Positions 22,421 through 30,745 of a stretch of DNA of 64,000 nucleotides are shown piece after piece. The first letter of the stretch is position 1. Each line of letters begins with the position of its first letter. Under the pieces are notes generated by a model. That model ran no database searches. It was not told where the DNA came from and saw nothing but the letters and a program-made list of their open reading frames with translations. Made by a program: the position numbers and the translations under genes. The DNA is from Pseudomonadales bacterium (GTDB taxonomy: Bacteria > Pseudomonadota > Gammaproteobacteria > Pseudomonadales > Halieaceae), in contig JACKNV010000001.1 in assembly GCA_024234735.1 (NCBI GenBank), positions 867,378 to 931,377 on the forward strand. The letters run 5' to 3'.

Positions 22421-23143
22421 TCAGGAGGATTTGTGGACCTCGTCTTCCAGCTCTTCCAGGCGGCCGTGGCGCACATCGAGACCGCGCACCAGGTAGATCA
22501 CGTGCTCGGCGACGTTACTGGCGTGATCGCCGATGCGCTCGAGGCTGCGCAGGGCCCACATCTCGTTGATGATGCTGCCGATGGAGCGCGGATCCTCCAT
22601 CATGAAGGTCATCAGGCTGCGCAGGGCGCTGCCGTATTCCCTGTCCACCCGTGCATCGTCCTTGACCACGGCCACCGCCGCGTCCACGTCCAGGCGCGCA
22701 AAGGCATCCAGGGCACGTCGCAACATATCCGCCACATGGTTGCCGATATGCCGGATTTCGACGAAGTTACTGGGTGAATTACTGGCTTCGGACATTCTCA
22801 CGGCCTGCCTGGCCACCTTGGCCGCCTCGTCGCCGATACGCTCCAGGTCGGTGTTGACCTTGATGATGGCCACCACCAGGCGCAGGTCGCTGGCCGCGGG
22901 ATGCCGCCGGGCCAGGATGGAAGCACATTGGTCGTCGATGCTCATTTCCATCTGGTTGACCTCGTGATCCTGGTTGATGATCAGCTCGGCGTGGCCACTG
23001 TCCATGTTCACCAGTGCTTCCAGGGCGTTGGACAGCTGCTGCTCGACCTTACCCCCCATTTCCAGCATGTGGTTGCGCAGCGTTTCCAGCTCGACATTGA
23101 ACTGCCCCGATATGTGGTGGGTGTAATCGTCCTGCTTCAGCAT
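22421..23143 (-). CDS. phoU: Phosphate signalling protein PhoU (copy between phoR and pstS)
   Basis: 240 residues with the same two-repeat PhoU architecture. It starts MLKQDDYTHHISGQFNVELE, close to Pseudomonas PhoU, and carries ERIGDEAAKVARQAV and RSLERIGDHASNVAEHVIYLVRG. It lies 33 bp after phoR, so it probably belongs to the phoBR transcript instead of the pst transcript. It clearly differs in sequence from the copy at 16680. The two may have divided the tasks of signalling to PhoR and restraining the transporter. Confidence 0.95.
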   Translation of the reverse strand: MLKQDDYTHHISGQFNVELETLRNHMLEMGGKVEQQLSNALEALVNMDSGHAELIINQDHEVNQMEMSIDDQCASILARRHPAASDLRLVVAIIKVNTDLERIGDEAAKVARQAVRMSEASNSPSNFVEIRHIGNHVADMLRRALDAFARLDVDAAVAVVKDDARVDREYGSALRSLMTFMMEDPRSIGSIINEMWALRSLERIGDHASNVAEHVIYLVRGLDVRHGRLEELEDEVHKSS

Positions 23144-23176
23144 TGCTTCAACCTCTCATTAATTGGATTACACATC

Positions 23177-24493
23177 TCAGCCGGCCGGTGCGGCCGATGC
23201 CTTGCCGGCTGTTGCGGCTACCTGGGTCTGCGGCCCGAAGACAAGGCTGAACACGCTGCCCTTGCCGAGTTCGCTGCTGATCTCCAGGCGGGCGCCGTGG
23301 CTGGCGGCCACGTGCTTGACGATAGCCAGCCCCAGGCCGGTGCCACCGGTGCTGGAGGCGCGACTGTCCTCGACCCGGTAGAAGCGCTCCGTGAGACGCG
23401 GCAGGTGGCGCCGGTCGATGCCGATACCCTGGTCCCTGACCTCCAGCACGCAGTTGGCCCCGTCCCGGTGCCAGGATACGGTCACGGTGCTGTCCGCGGC
23501 ACTGTACTTGATGGCGTTGAGCACCAGGTTGGATACCGCACTGTAAAGCTCCCGATAATCGCCGCACACAGTATGGCCGGCATGCGGATCCACCGCCAAC
23601 TCGACCCTGCGTCCGGGATGGGCGGTGCGCAATTCGTCCTGCAGTTCCGCCAGCAGTGCGCTGATATCCACCACCCCGTGGGGCTGCAGACCCTGCTCAC
23701 TCTCTATCCGCGACAGCAGCAGCAGATCCTTGAGCAGGTTTTCCATGCGCACCGCCTGCTGCAGCATCTGCTGCAGCGGTTTGATGTAGCGCGGCTCCAA
23801 CCTGCTGGTGTCGCTCAGGAAGGTACCCAGATAGCCGCTGATCACCGTGAGCGGAGTGCGCAGCTCGTGGGACACGTTGGCTACGAAATCCTTGCGCACC
23901 TTTTCCATGCGCACTTCCGCGGTCACGTCGCGGATGAACAGCAACCGGTCGCCGTCGCCGAAGCGGGTAATCTCCACCCGGTGCCAGGCGCCGCTATCCC
24001 CGCCCATGGCGTACTGCAACGGCTGACTGTAGTCGCCGCGATTGAAGTAACGCAGGAACTCCGGGTTGCGCAACAGGTTCATGAGGCTCTGCCCGCGATC
24101 GGACTGGCGCAGCCCCAGCAGCCGCTGTGCCGATTCGTTGAACCACTTCAGGCCGCCGTGGTCGTCGACGATGGCCACGCCGTCGCGCATGGAGGCGAAG
24201 GAGTCCTCCAGGTAATCCACCGTGGACTGCAGGCGGGCGCGGTCCTCCCGTCCCCGTTTCTGCAACTGATAGATCTGGCTGAGCAGGTCGCTCCAGATGC
24301 CGTAGATCTCCGGTGGCGGCTTGCCGGGCTCGCGCAGCCACTGCTGCACGCGATACATCTGGTAAAGCCAGAGCAATACCAGGCCGGCCAGGGCACAGGC
24401 AACCGCGACCAGCGGCCGCCCGTAGTACCAGCCCACGCTGGCGCAGGCTGCCAGCAGTGTGCCGATACGGACTGCAGCTGACAACCAGGTCAT
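23177..24493 (-). CDS. phoR: Phosphate regulon sensor histidine kinase PhoR
   Basis: 438-residue inner-membrane kinase that phosphorylates PhoB under phosphate limitation. Two N-terminal hydrophobic segments (about residues 5-45) have almost no periplasmic loop, as in PhoR. A linker and a PAS domain (about 95-200, ...DGVAIVDDHGGLKWFNESAQ) follow. The HisKA box is FVANVSHELRTPL with the phospho-histidine, and the ATPase has the N box (LVLNAIKYS), DQGIGID and GGTGLGLAIVKH. It lies 19 bp after phoB, in the classic phoBR pair. Confidence 0.96.
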   Translation of the reverse strand: MTWLSAAVRIGTLLAACASVGWYYGRPLVAVACALAGLVLLWLYQMYRVQQWLREPGKPPPEIYGIWSDLLSQIYQLQKRGREDRARLQSTVDYLEDSFASMRDGVAIVDDHGGLKWFNESAQRLLGLRQSDRGQSLMNLLRNPEFLRYFNRGDYSQPLQYAMGGDSGAWHRVEITRFGDGDRLLFIRDVTAEVRMEKVRKDFVANVSHELRTPLTVISGYLGTFLSDTSRLEPRYIKPLQQMLQQAVRMENLLKDLLLLSRIESEQGLQPHGVVDISALLAELQDELRTAHPGRRVELAVDPHAGHTVCGDYRELYSAVSNLVLNAIKYSAADSTVTVSWHRDGANCVLEVRDQGIGIDRRHLPRLTERFYRVEDSRASSTGGTGLGLAIVKHVAASHGARLEISSELGKGSVFSLVFGPQTQVAATAGKASAAPAG

Positions 24494-24512
24494 GGCCGCT
24501 GGCGGCCCGTCG

Positions 24513-25217
24513 TCAACCCAGACCGCGGGCGGAAAACCGGTAGCCGGTGCCCCGCACGGTCTGGATCAGGTTGCTGTAGTCGCCGTGGGGCGATTGCAGG
24601 CTCTTGCGCAGGCGGCGGATATGCACATCCACGGTGCGTTCCTCCACATAGACGTTGGCGCCCCAGACCTGGTCCAGCAACTGGCTGCGGGTATAGGCGC
24701 GCTCGGGGTGGGACATGAAAAACTGCAGCAGGCGGAACTCGGTGGGCCCCATTTCCACACTGTTGTCACCGATCAGCACCCGCTTGCTCTCGCCATCCAG
24801 GACCAGCTCGCTGACCTGCATGCGCTCGTTGGGCTGGCCGATACCGCTGCGCCGCAGCAGGGCACGCACCCGGGCAATCAGCTCCCGCGGGGCAAACGGT
24901 TTGGTTATGTAGTCGTCCGCGCCGACATCCAGCCCCTGGATGACGTTGTCTTCCGCGGTCTTGGCGGTCAGCATGATCACCGGCAGGTCGCGGGTGGCTT
25001 CGTTGCGCTTGATGCGACGCAACATCTCCAGGCCGCTGCCGCCTGGCAACATCCAGTCCAGCAACACCAGGTCGGGTCGCTCGTCCACTACCAGGGTAAA
25101 GGCATCGTGAATATTCTCCGCCTCGATACAGCGAAAATCAGCGATCTCGAGGGCCATTCTGAGCATATCGCGAATAGCCCCCTCGTCATCGACGATCAGC
25201 ACCGTTGCTTCATCCAT
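24513..25217 (-). CDS. phoB: Phosphate regulon response regulator PhoB
   Basis: 234-residue OmpR-family regulator. The receiver domain has the acidic pair DDE (residues 10-12), the phospho-acceptor Asp in LVLLDWMLPGGSG (about residue 54), MLTA and the Lys in ITKPFAPREL. The C-terminal winged helix includes GPTEFRLLQFFMSHPERAYTRSQLL and VDVHIRRLRKSL. It activates genes with Pho boxes, several of which are visible upstream of neighbouring genes. A degenerate Pho box before its own start suggests autoregulation. It follows the kor operon on the same strand. Confidence 0.97.
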   Translation of the reverse strand: MDEATVLIVDDEGAIRDMLRMALEIADFRCIEAENIHDAFTLVVDERPDLVLLDWMLPGGSGLEMLRRIKRNEATRDLPVIMLTAKTAEDNVIQGLDVGADDYITKPFAPRELIARVRALLRRSGIGQPNERMQVSELVLDGESKRVLIGDNSVEMGPTEFRLLQFFMSHPERAYTRSQLLDQVWGANVYVEERTVDVHIRRLRKSLQSPHGDYSNLIQTVRGTGYRFSARGLG

Positions 25218-25268
25218 GGGTCACACAGTCCATCCAGTCTCGGGGTGACACTATTAGATGATGAAATT

Positions 25269-25286
25269 GTGACAATAAAGTTACAA
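25269..25286 (-). promoter_or_regulatory. Weak Pho box upstream of phoBR
   Basis: The minus-strand sequence TTGTAACTTTATTGTCAC contains two TTGTMAC-like heptamers spaced 4 bp. Agreement with the E. coli consensus is only about half, but it resembles the TTGTCAC-type repeats of pseudomonad Pho boxes. It lies 52 bp upstream of the phoB ATG. Confidence 0.5.
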
Positions 25287-25306
25287 CCCCCGCAAACTGG
25301 CCGAAA

Positions 25307-26359
25307 CTAGCGCAAACTGGCGTTGATATTCATCAGCATCCGGTTCCCGGGGCACAGGTCGGTCTCGTCCAGCTGGTTGAGCGGTCGCTGGGTGGTTTCC
25401 AGCACCTCGTGCAGGTCGCGGGAATCCTTGTCGAGGTAGATCAGGCCGGTGAGCACCGTGCCATCATTCTGGTGGTCCATCAGCGCCAGCATGGCGGAGC
25501 GGCGATCGAAGGGGTCCAGTTTGTCGGCATCCTTGTACAGGTGCAGTACCGAGCCGTCGTGCATGGTCACCTCGTGCGCCGCGCCCGCCGTGTAGCGGGT
25601 GGTGATCTCCTTGCGCATGGGCACGAAATCGACGGTGCCGGTGGCCTCGGCGTGCTCGCGCACGAACTCGTAACTCTTGGTGGAGGCCGGTGTGTTGTTG
25701 AACGTGACGCAGGGGGAGATAACGTCGATCAGGGCGAAACCGCGGTGGCTCATGGCCGCCTTGATCAACGGTATCAACTGCTCCTTGTCACCGGAAAAAC
25801 TGCGGGCCACGAAGGTCGCGCCCAGTTGCAGCGCGGCGCCGCACAGGTCGATGGCGCTGAACGGGTTGGCATCACCCTTCTTGCTCGCGGAGCCCTCGTC
25901 GGCGGTGGCCGAATCCTGCCCCTTGGTGAGGCCGTAGCAGCCATTGTTCATGACGATATAGACCATGTTCAGGTTGCGCCGGATGACATGGGCGAACTGC
26001 CCCATGCCGATGGAGGCGGTATCGCCGTCTCCGGATACCCCGAGGTACAGCAGCTCGCGATTGGCCATCGCCGCCCCCGTCACCACCGAGGGCATGCGCC
26101 CGTGCACCGAGTTGAAGCCGTGCGAGTTTCCCAGGAAATAGGTGGGGGTCTTCGAGGAGCAGCCGATACCGGAGAGCTTGGCGATCTTGTGGGGCTCGAT
26201 GGACAGCTCGTGGCAGGCCCTGACAATGGCGCCGCTGATCGAGTCGTGGCCGCAGCCCGCGCACAGCGTGGAAATGGCACCCTCGTAAGCGGCCCGGGTG
26301 TACCCCAGCTCGTTGACCGGCAGCTCGGGATGGCGGAATTTCGGTATCTGGTAGCTCAT
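25307..26359 (-). CDS. korB: 2-oxoacid (2-oxoglutarate):ferredoxin oxidoreductase beta subunit
   Basis: 350-residue thiamine-pyrophosphate subunit that, with KorA, oxidatively decarboxylates a 2-oxoacid to the acyl-CoA and passes electrons to ferredoxin. The N-terminal CAGCGHDSISG motif holds cluster-ligand cysteines. The TPP/Mg motif begins GDGDTASIGMGQ and ends about 25 residues later in NNGCYGLTKGQ. The substrate is most likely 2-oxoglutarate by family resemblance, but pyruvate or a branched-chain acid is possible. Its start overlaps korA by 4 bp. It ends 90 bp before phoB. Confidence 0.9.
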   Translation of the reverse strand: MSYQIPKFRHPELPVNELGYTRAAYEGAISTLCAGCGHDSISGAIVRACHELSIEPHKIAKLSGIGCSSKTPTYFLGNSHGFNSVHGRMPSVVTGAAMANRELLYLGVSGDGDTASIGMGQFAHVIRRNLNMVYIVMNNGCYGLTKGQDSATADEGSASKKGDANPFSAIDLCGAALQLGATFVARSFSGDKEQLIPLIKAAMSHRGFALIDVISPCVTFNNTPASTKSYEFVREHAEATGTVDFVPMRKEITTRYTAGAAHEVTMHDGSVLHLYKDADKLDPFDRRSAMLALMDHQNDGTVLTGLIYLDKDSRDLHEVLETTQRPLNQLDETDLCPGNRMLMNINASLR

Positions 26360-28218
26360 GCGATATCTCCTGCGGCGCCGGCCCTGACCTTGCGGTGCAG
26401 CGGTGTGACGTTGTTACCCGGCAGATGTTCGAGGATCTGCTTGCGGATGTTGCGCGCACTGATGGGCGTGCCATCGAAACACAGCACCGACTTGAGTTTG
26501 TCCGGCCCGAACTCGAACTCCGCCATCAGCAGGGTGCGCAGCTGGGCATCGCGGTTCTGCTCGATAACGAATACCCGCTCGTGGGCGTCGATGAAATCTT
26601 CCACTTCCTGGTTGAAGGGAAAAGCGCGCACCCGCATGGCGTCCAGATCGATGCCCTCGCGGGCCAGATTGTCCACGGCCTCCCGGGACGACTCCTCACT
26701 GGTTCCGAAGTACAACACCGCCGCGTCGGTGGGCTTGCCGCAGGATATGATCTCCGGGCCGGGCACATACTCCTTGATGGTGTCCCACTTCTGCAGCAGG
26801 CGCAGCATGTTCTTCTCGTACTCCTCGCCCTTCTCGGTATAGACCGCGTACTCGTCCCGGGAGCTGCCGCGAGTAAAGAAGGCGCCCTTGTCGGGGTGGG
26901 CCCCCGGATAGGTCCGGTAGCAGATGGCATCGCCGTCGACATCCAGGTAGCGGCCGAAGCGCTCCATGTTCTCCAGCTCTTTTGCGCCCAGCACCTTGCC
27001 GCGATCGTAGCGGCGCTCGTCGTCCCACTCCAGCGGCTCGGACATGTTGTCGTTCATTCCCAGGTCCAGGTCGGTCATGAGAATGATCGGGGTCTGCAGG
27101 CGCTCGGCCAGGTCGAAGGACAGCGCCCCAAAGTCGAAGCATTCCCGGGGGGTCGAGGGAAACAGTAACACTTGCTTGGTGTCGCCGTGGGAGGCGTAAG
27201 CCGCCGACAGCACGTCGGACTGCTGGGTGCGGGTGGGCATGCCGGTGGACGGGCCGGCGCGCTGCACGTCGAACAGCACCGTGGGGATCTCCGCGAAATA
27301 CGCCAGCCCCAGGAACTCGCTCATCAGCGACAGCCCCGGGCCGCTGGTCGCGGTGAAGGCGCGGGCGCCGTTCCAGCTGGCGCCGATCACCATGCCGATG
27401 GCCGCCAGCTCATCCTCCGCCTGCACGATGGCATAGTTGCGACGCCCGGTACCCGGGTCGATGCGCACCCGGCGCGCGTATTTTTCGAAGGCATCCACCA
27501 CCGAGGTCGAGGGTGTAATGGGATACCAGGCAGCCACGGTGGCACCGCCGTAGATAGCGCCCAGGCCCAGGGCGGTGTTGCCGTCGAGCAGGATCTTGTC
27601 GCCCACCTGGTCGGCGCTCTGCACCCTTATGCCAAGAGGACATTCGTGGTTCTCCCTGGCGTACTGGTGGCCCAGTTCCAGGGCCTGGATGTTGGGCAGG
27701 ATCAATTTCTCCTTGCCCTTGAACTGGTCCGCCACCAGTTCGGTCAGCACCCTGAAATCCATATCCAGCAGCGCCGCCAGGGCGCCGACATAGATCACGT
27801 TCTTGAACAATTGACGCTGCCGCGGGTCGCGGTAGTTCTCGTTGCAGATGCGGGTCAGGGGCAGGCCGATGAAGGTGATGTCCCGGCGCTGCAGGCGCAG
27901 GTCCAGCGGCTTGGTATCGTCGTAGATGAAATACCCGCCCGGCTCCACCTCGCGGATGTCCTGGGCCATGCTCTGGGGGTTGACCGACAGGCTGATGTCC
28001 ACGCCGCCGCGCCGCCCCAGGTAGCCTTTTTCACTGACGCGCACCTCGTACCAGGTGGGCAGCCCCTGGATATTGGAGGGAAAGATGTTCTTCGGGCTGA
28101 CCGGCAGGCCCATGCGAAATAGCGCCTTGGCGAACAGGTTGTTGGCACTGGCCGAGCCGGTGCCGTTGACATTGGCGAACTTGATCACGAAGTCATTGAC
28201 GGATTCCAGTCGTTTCAT
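26356..28218 (-). CDS. korA: 2-oxoacid:ferredoxin oxidoreductase, fused gamma-alpha subunit
   Basis: 620 residues in which the gamma domain (about 1-190, starting KRLESVNDFVIKFANVNGTG and containing SASANNLFAKAL) is fused to the alpha domain (about 195-600). The alpha part has the conserved GNTALGLGAIYGG, ITPSTSVVDAFE, ATSGPGLSLMSEFLG and RAGPSTGMPTRTQQ segments. The gamma-alpha fusion is known from KorA proteins of aerobic bacteria. It overlaps both neighbours by 4 bp, so the three genes form one translationally coupled operon. Confidence 0.9.
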   Translation of the reverse strand: MKRLESVNDFVIKFANVNGTGSASANNLFAKALFRMGLPVSPKNIFPSNIQGLPTWYEVRVSEKGYLGRRGGVDISLSVNPQSMAQDIREVEPGGYFIYDDTKPLDLRLQRRDITFIGLPLTRICNENYRDPRQRQLFKNVIYVGALAALLDMDFRVLTELVADQFKGKEKLILPNIQALELGHQYARENHECPLGIRVQSADQVGDKILLDGNTALGLGAIYGGATVAAWYPITPSTSVVDAFEKYARRVRIDPGTGRRNYAIVQAEDELAAIGMVIGASWNGARAFTATSGPGLSLMSEFLGLAYFAEIPTVLFDVQRAGPSTGMPTRTQQSDVLSAAYASHGDTKQVLLFPSTPRECFDFGALSFDLAERLQTPIILMTDLDLGMNDNMSEPLEWDDERRYDRGKVLGAKELENMERFGRYLDVDGDAICYRTYPGAHPDKGAFFTRGSSRDEYAVYTEKGEEYEKNMLRLLQKWDTIKEYVPGPEIISCGKPTDAAVLYFGTSEESSREAVDNLAREGIDLDAMRVRAFPFNQEVEDFIDAHERVFVIEQNRDAQLRTLLMAEFEFGPDKLKSVLCFDGTPISARNIRKQILEHLPGNNVTPLHRKVRAGAAGDIA

Positions 28219-29987
28219 GCCAGTGTCCCGTTAACGTTGTAGAGAAATTTCTGCATGTCCCAGGCGCCGGTCGGACAGCGCTCGGCACACAACCCGCAGT
28301 GCAGGCAGACGTTCTCGTCCTTCACCATCACCCGCTGGGTGGGCAGCGAATCGGATACGTACAGGTCCTGGGCAAGGTTGCCCGCGGGTGCCGACAGCCG
28401 GGTGCGCAGCTCGTCCTCCTCGCCATTGGCGGCAAAGGTGATGCAGTCCGTCGGGCAGATATCGACACAGGCGTCGCACTCGATGCAACGCAATTCCTCG
28501 AACACGGTCTGCACGTCGCAGTTCAGGCAGCGCTCCGCCTCCTTGTAGCCGGTATCCTGGTCGAAACCCAGTTCCACCTCCATCTTGCGATCGGCCAGGG
28601 TCTTGTCCAGCGGCGCCAGGGGCACCAGGTAACGGGGGTCGGGGGCCACCGCGTTGTCGTAGGTCCATTCGTGGACACCCATTTTCTGGCTGGCCAGGTT
28701 GGTGCGCGGCGCCGGCCGCTGAGCCACGCTCTCGCCGCGACACAGCAGGTCGATACTGATCGCCGCCTGATGGCCGTGGGCAACCGCGGTAATGATGTTC
28801 TCGGGCCCGAAGGCGGCGTCGCCGCCGAAAAATACCCTGGGGTTACCGGACTGGAAGGTGACCCTGTCGACCACCGGCATGTCCCACTGGTCGAATTCGA
28901 TACCCAGGTCGCGCTCTATCCAGGGAAAGGCATTCTCCTGGCCGATGGCCATCAGCACGTCGTCGGCCTCCATGAACACCAGGTCCTCCCCGGTGGGCAC
29001 CAGGCTGCGCTTGCCGTCTTCGTCGTAATGGGCCTCGACCTTCTCGAACAGCATGCCCTTGAGAGCGCCGCCCTCGACGACAATCTCCCTGGGGACGTGG
29101 TTGTTGTAGATGGGAATGCCCTCGTGCATGGCGTCTTCCTTTTCCCAGGGCGAGGCCTTCATGTCCTCGAAGGGACTGCGCACCACGACCCGCACGTCGT
29201 CGCCGCCAAGACGCTTCGAGGTACGGCAGCAGTCCATCGCGGTGTTGCCGCCACCCAGCACCAGCACCCGCTTGCCGATACGGTTGGTGTGTTCGAAGGC
29301 GACGCTGGCCAGCCAGTCTATGCCCAGGTGCACGTGGTCGCGGGCATCCTCCAGCCCCGGCAGGTTCAGGCCCTTGCCGCGGGGGGCACCGGTGCCGATG
29401 AAGACCGCATCGTAGTCCTTGGCGAGTATGTCGCGCAGGCTATCGACCTGCACGTCGAAAGTGGCGTTCACGCCCATGTCCAGGATGTAATTCACCTCCT
29501 CGTCCAGCACGCCGATGGGCAGCCGGAAGGAGGGAATCTGGCTGCGCATCATGCCGCCGCCGGCAAACTGGTTGTCGTAGATATCTATGCTGTAACCCAG
29601 CGGCGCCAGGTCGCGGGCTACTGTCAGCGAGGCGGGGCCGGCGCCGATCAGCGCGATGCGCTTGCCGTTTTTCTTTTGCGGAATCTCCGGCAAGCGGGAG
29701 CGGATGTCGTCCTTGTTGTCCGCCGCCACCCGCTTGAGGCGGCAGATCGCCACCGGTTCGGACTCCACCCGCACCCGGCGGCAGGCCGGTTCGCAGGGCC
29801 GGTCGCAGGTGCGCCCCAGGACACCGGGAAACACGTTCGAATACCAGTTGATCATGTAGGCATCGCTGTAGCGTTGTGCCGCGATCAGGCGGATATATTC
29901 AGGCACAGGGGTGTGGGCGGGACAGGCGTACTGGCAATCGACCACCTTGTGGAAGTATTCGGGGTTGCTGGTATCGGTCGGCTTCAC
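28215..29987 (-). CDS. GltD-like NAD(P)/FAD oxidoreductase with extra 4Fe-4S domains, KOR partner
   Basis: 590 residues. An N-terminal Cys-rich domain (CQYACPAHTPVPEY, GRTCDRPCEPACRR) resembles the Fer4-type domain of glutamate synthase small subunit. An FAD fold (GAGPASLTVARDLAPLG, about residue 115) and an NAD(P)H fold (VLGGGNTAMDCCR, about residue 246) follow. The C-terminal region has two 4Fe-4S motifs, CIECDACVDICP and CLHCGLCAERCP. No glutamate synthase large subunit is nearby. As first gene of the operon with korA-korB, it probably moves electrons between the oxoacid oxidoreductase and NAD(P), replacing a separate ferredoxin; that role is inferred. Confidence 0.87.
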   Translation of the reverse strand: MKPTDTSNPEYFHKVVDCQYACPAHTPVPEYIRLIAAQRYSDAYMINWYSNVFPGVLGRTCDRPCEPACRRVRVESEPVAICRLKRVAADNKDDIRSRLPEIPQKKNGKRIALIGAGPASLTVARDLAPLGYSIDIYDNQFAGGGMMRSQIPSFRLPIGVLDEEVNYILDMGVNATFDVQVDSLRDILAKDYDAVFIGTGAPRGKGLNLPGLEDARDHVHLGIDWLASVAFEHTNRIGKRVLVLGGGNTAMDCCRTSKRLGGDDVRVVVRSPFEDMKASPWEKEDAMHEGIPIYNNHVPREIVVEGGALKGMLFEKVEAHYDEDGKRSLVPTGEDLVFMEADDVLMAIGQENAFPWIERDLGIEFDQWDMPVVDRVTFQSGNPRVFFGGDAAFGPENIITAVAHGHQAAISIDLLCRGESVAQRPAPRTNLASQKMGVHEWTYDNAVAPDPRYLVPLAPLDKTLADRKMEVELGFDQDTGYKEAERCLNCDVQTVFEELRCIECDACVDICPTDCITFAANGEEDELRTRLSAPAGNLAQDLYVSDSLPTQRVMVKDENVCLHCGLCAERCPTGAWDMQKFLYNVNGTLA

Positions 29988-30127
29988 TTTGCTCGCTCGC
30001 GTTGCATGGCTCGGTTCAGGTTATAGGTATCCAAACGCCGAAATTGTGGCACATGTCATTTCTGTTTACACCAAAGCATCGGCACTTTTACCTGTATTTT
30101 CCCGCCGGCCGGATTACTTGAACCAGT

Positions 30128-30745
30128 CTAGAACCAGCCGAAGAACCAGCCCTCTTCCTGCAGCTCTTGCTCGCAGACCTGCAGTTGCGCCTGATAGCTG
30201 TTGGCCCGGTTCTGCACCTTGCGGGCCACCTTCAACAACCACTGTTTCTTGAAGTGGCTGCCACGGCTGTGCCCACCCTGCCCCTCGTGATAGGCGAGGT
30301 AGAGATTGTAGGTATCGTTGCGAGCGATGCCGTTGCGGCGATGGGACTGCTCGTTGTACCAGCCGATGAAATCGATGGCGTCGGCAAAGTCATCCCGGTC
30401 GGCGCCGTAATTACCCGAGCTGCGCTCGTAGCTCTCCCAGGTGGATTCCAGGGCCTGGCTGTAACCGTAGGCGTCCGACGGCCGCGGGCCGGGAATGAAA
30501 CCCAGGTACCAGCGCCGCGGCGGCCTGGCATCGGCGCGAAAGCGCGACTCCTGGTGCATGATCGCCATCATCACCGGTATCGGGCTGCGCCACTGGTCGC
30601 GGGCATCGGCCGCCTCTTCGTACCAGTCGTCCTTTTCGAAAAAAATCGCACAGACATTGTCGATGTCAGCGGGTGGCGAAGTGGTGCACCCGGACAGCAG
30701 GACAAGCAGTGCTGCGAGCAGGCCTGCCCGCCGTGACGGCATCAC
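30128..30745 (-). CDS. Lipoprotein with transglycosylase (SLT)-like domain
   Basis: 205 residues. The signal sequence ends in lipobox LLSGC, predicting a membrane-anchored lipoprotein. The soluble domain has SLT lysozyme-fold hallmarks: the catalytic-type Glu in IMHQESRFRADARPP, DAYGYSQALESTW, and LYLAYHEGQGGHSRG near the end. It should cleave peptidoglycan glycan strands, but activity is not proven. Its ATG overlaps the ligA stop by 4 bp, so it is the last gene of smc-zipA-ligA. That links a cell-wall enzyme with the division protein ZipA. Confidence 0.83.
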   Translation of the reverse strand: MMPSRRAGLLAALLVLLSGCTTSPPADIDNVCAIFFEKDDWYEEAADARDQWRSPIPVMMAIMHQESRFRADARPPRRWYLGFIPGPRPSDAYGYSQALESTWESYERSSGNYGADRDDFADAIDFIGWYNEQSHRRNGIARNDTYNLYLAYHEGQGGHSRGSHFKKQWLLKVARKVQNRANSYQAQLQVCEQELQEEGWFFGWF

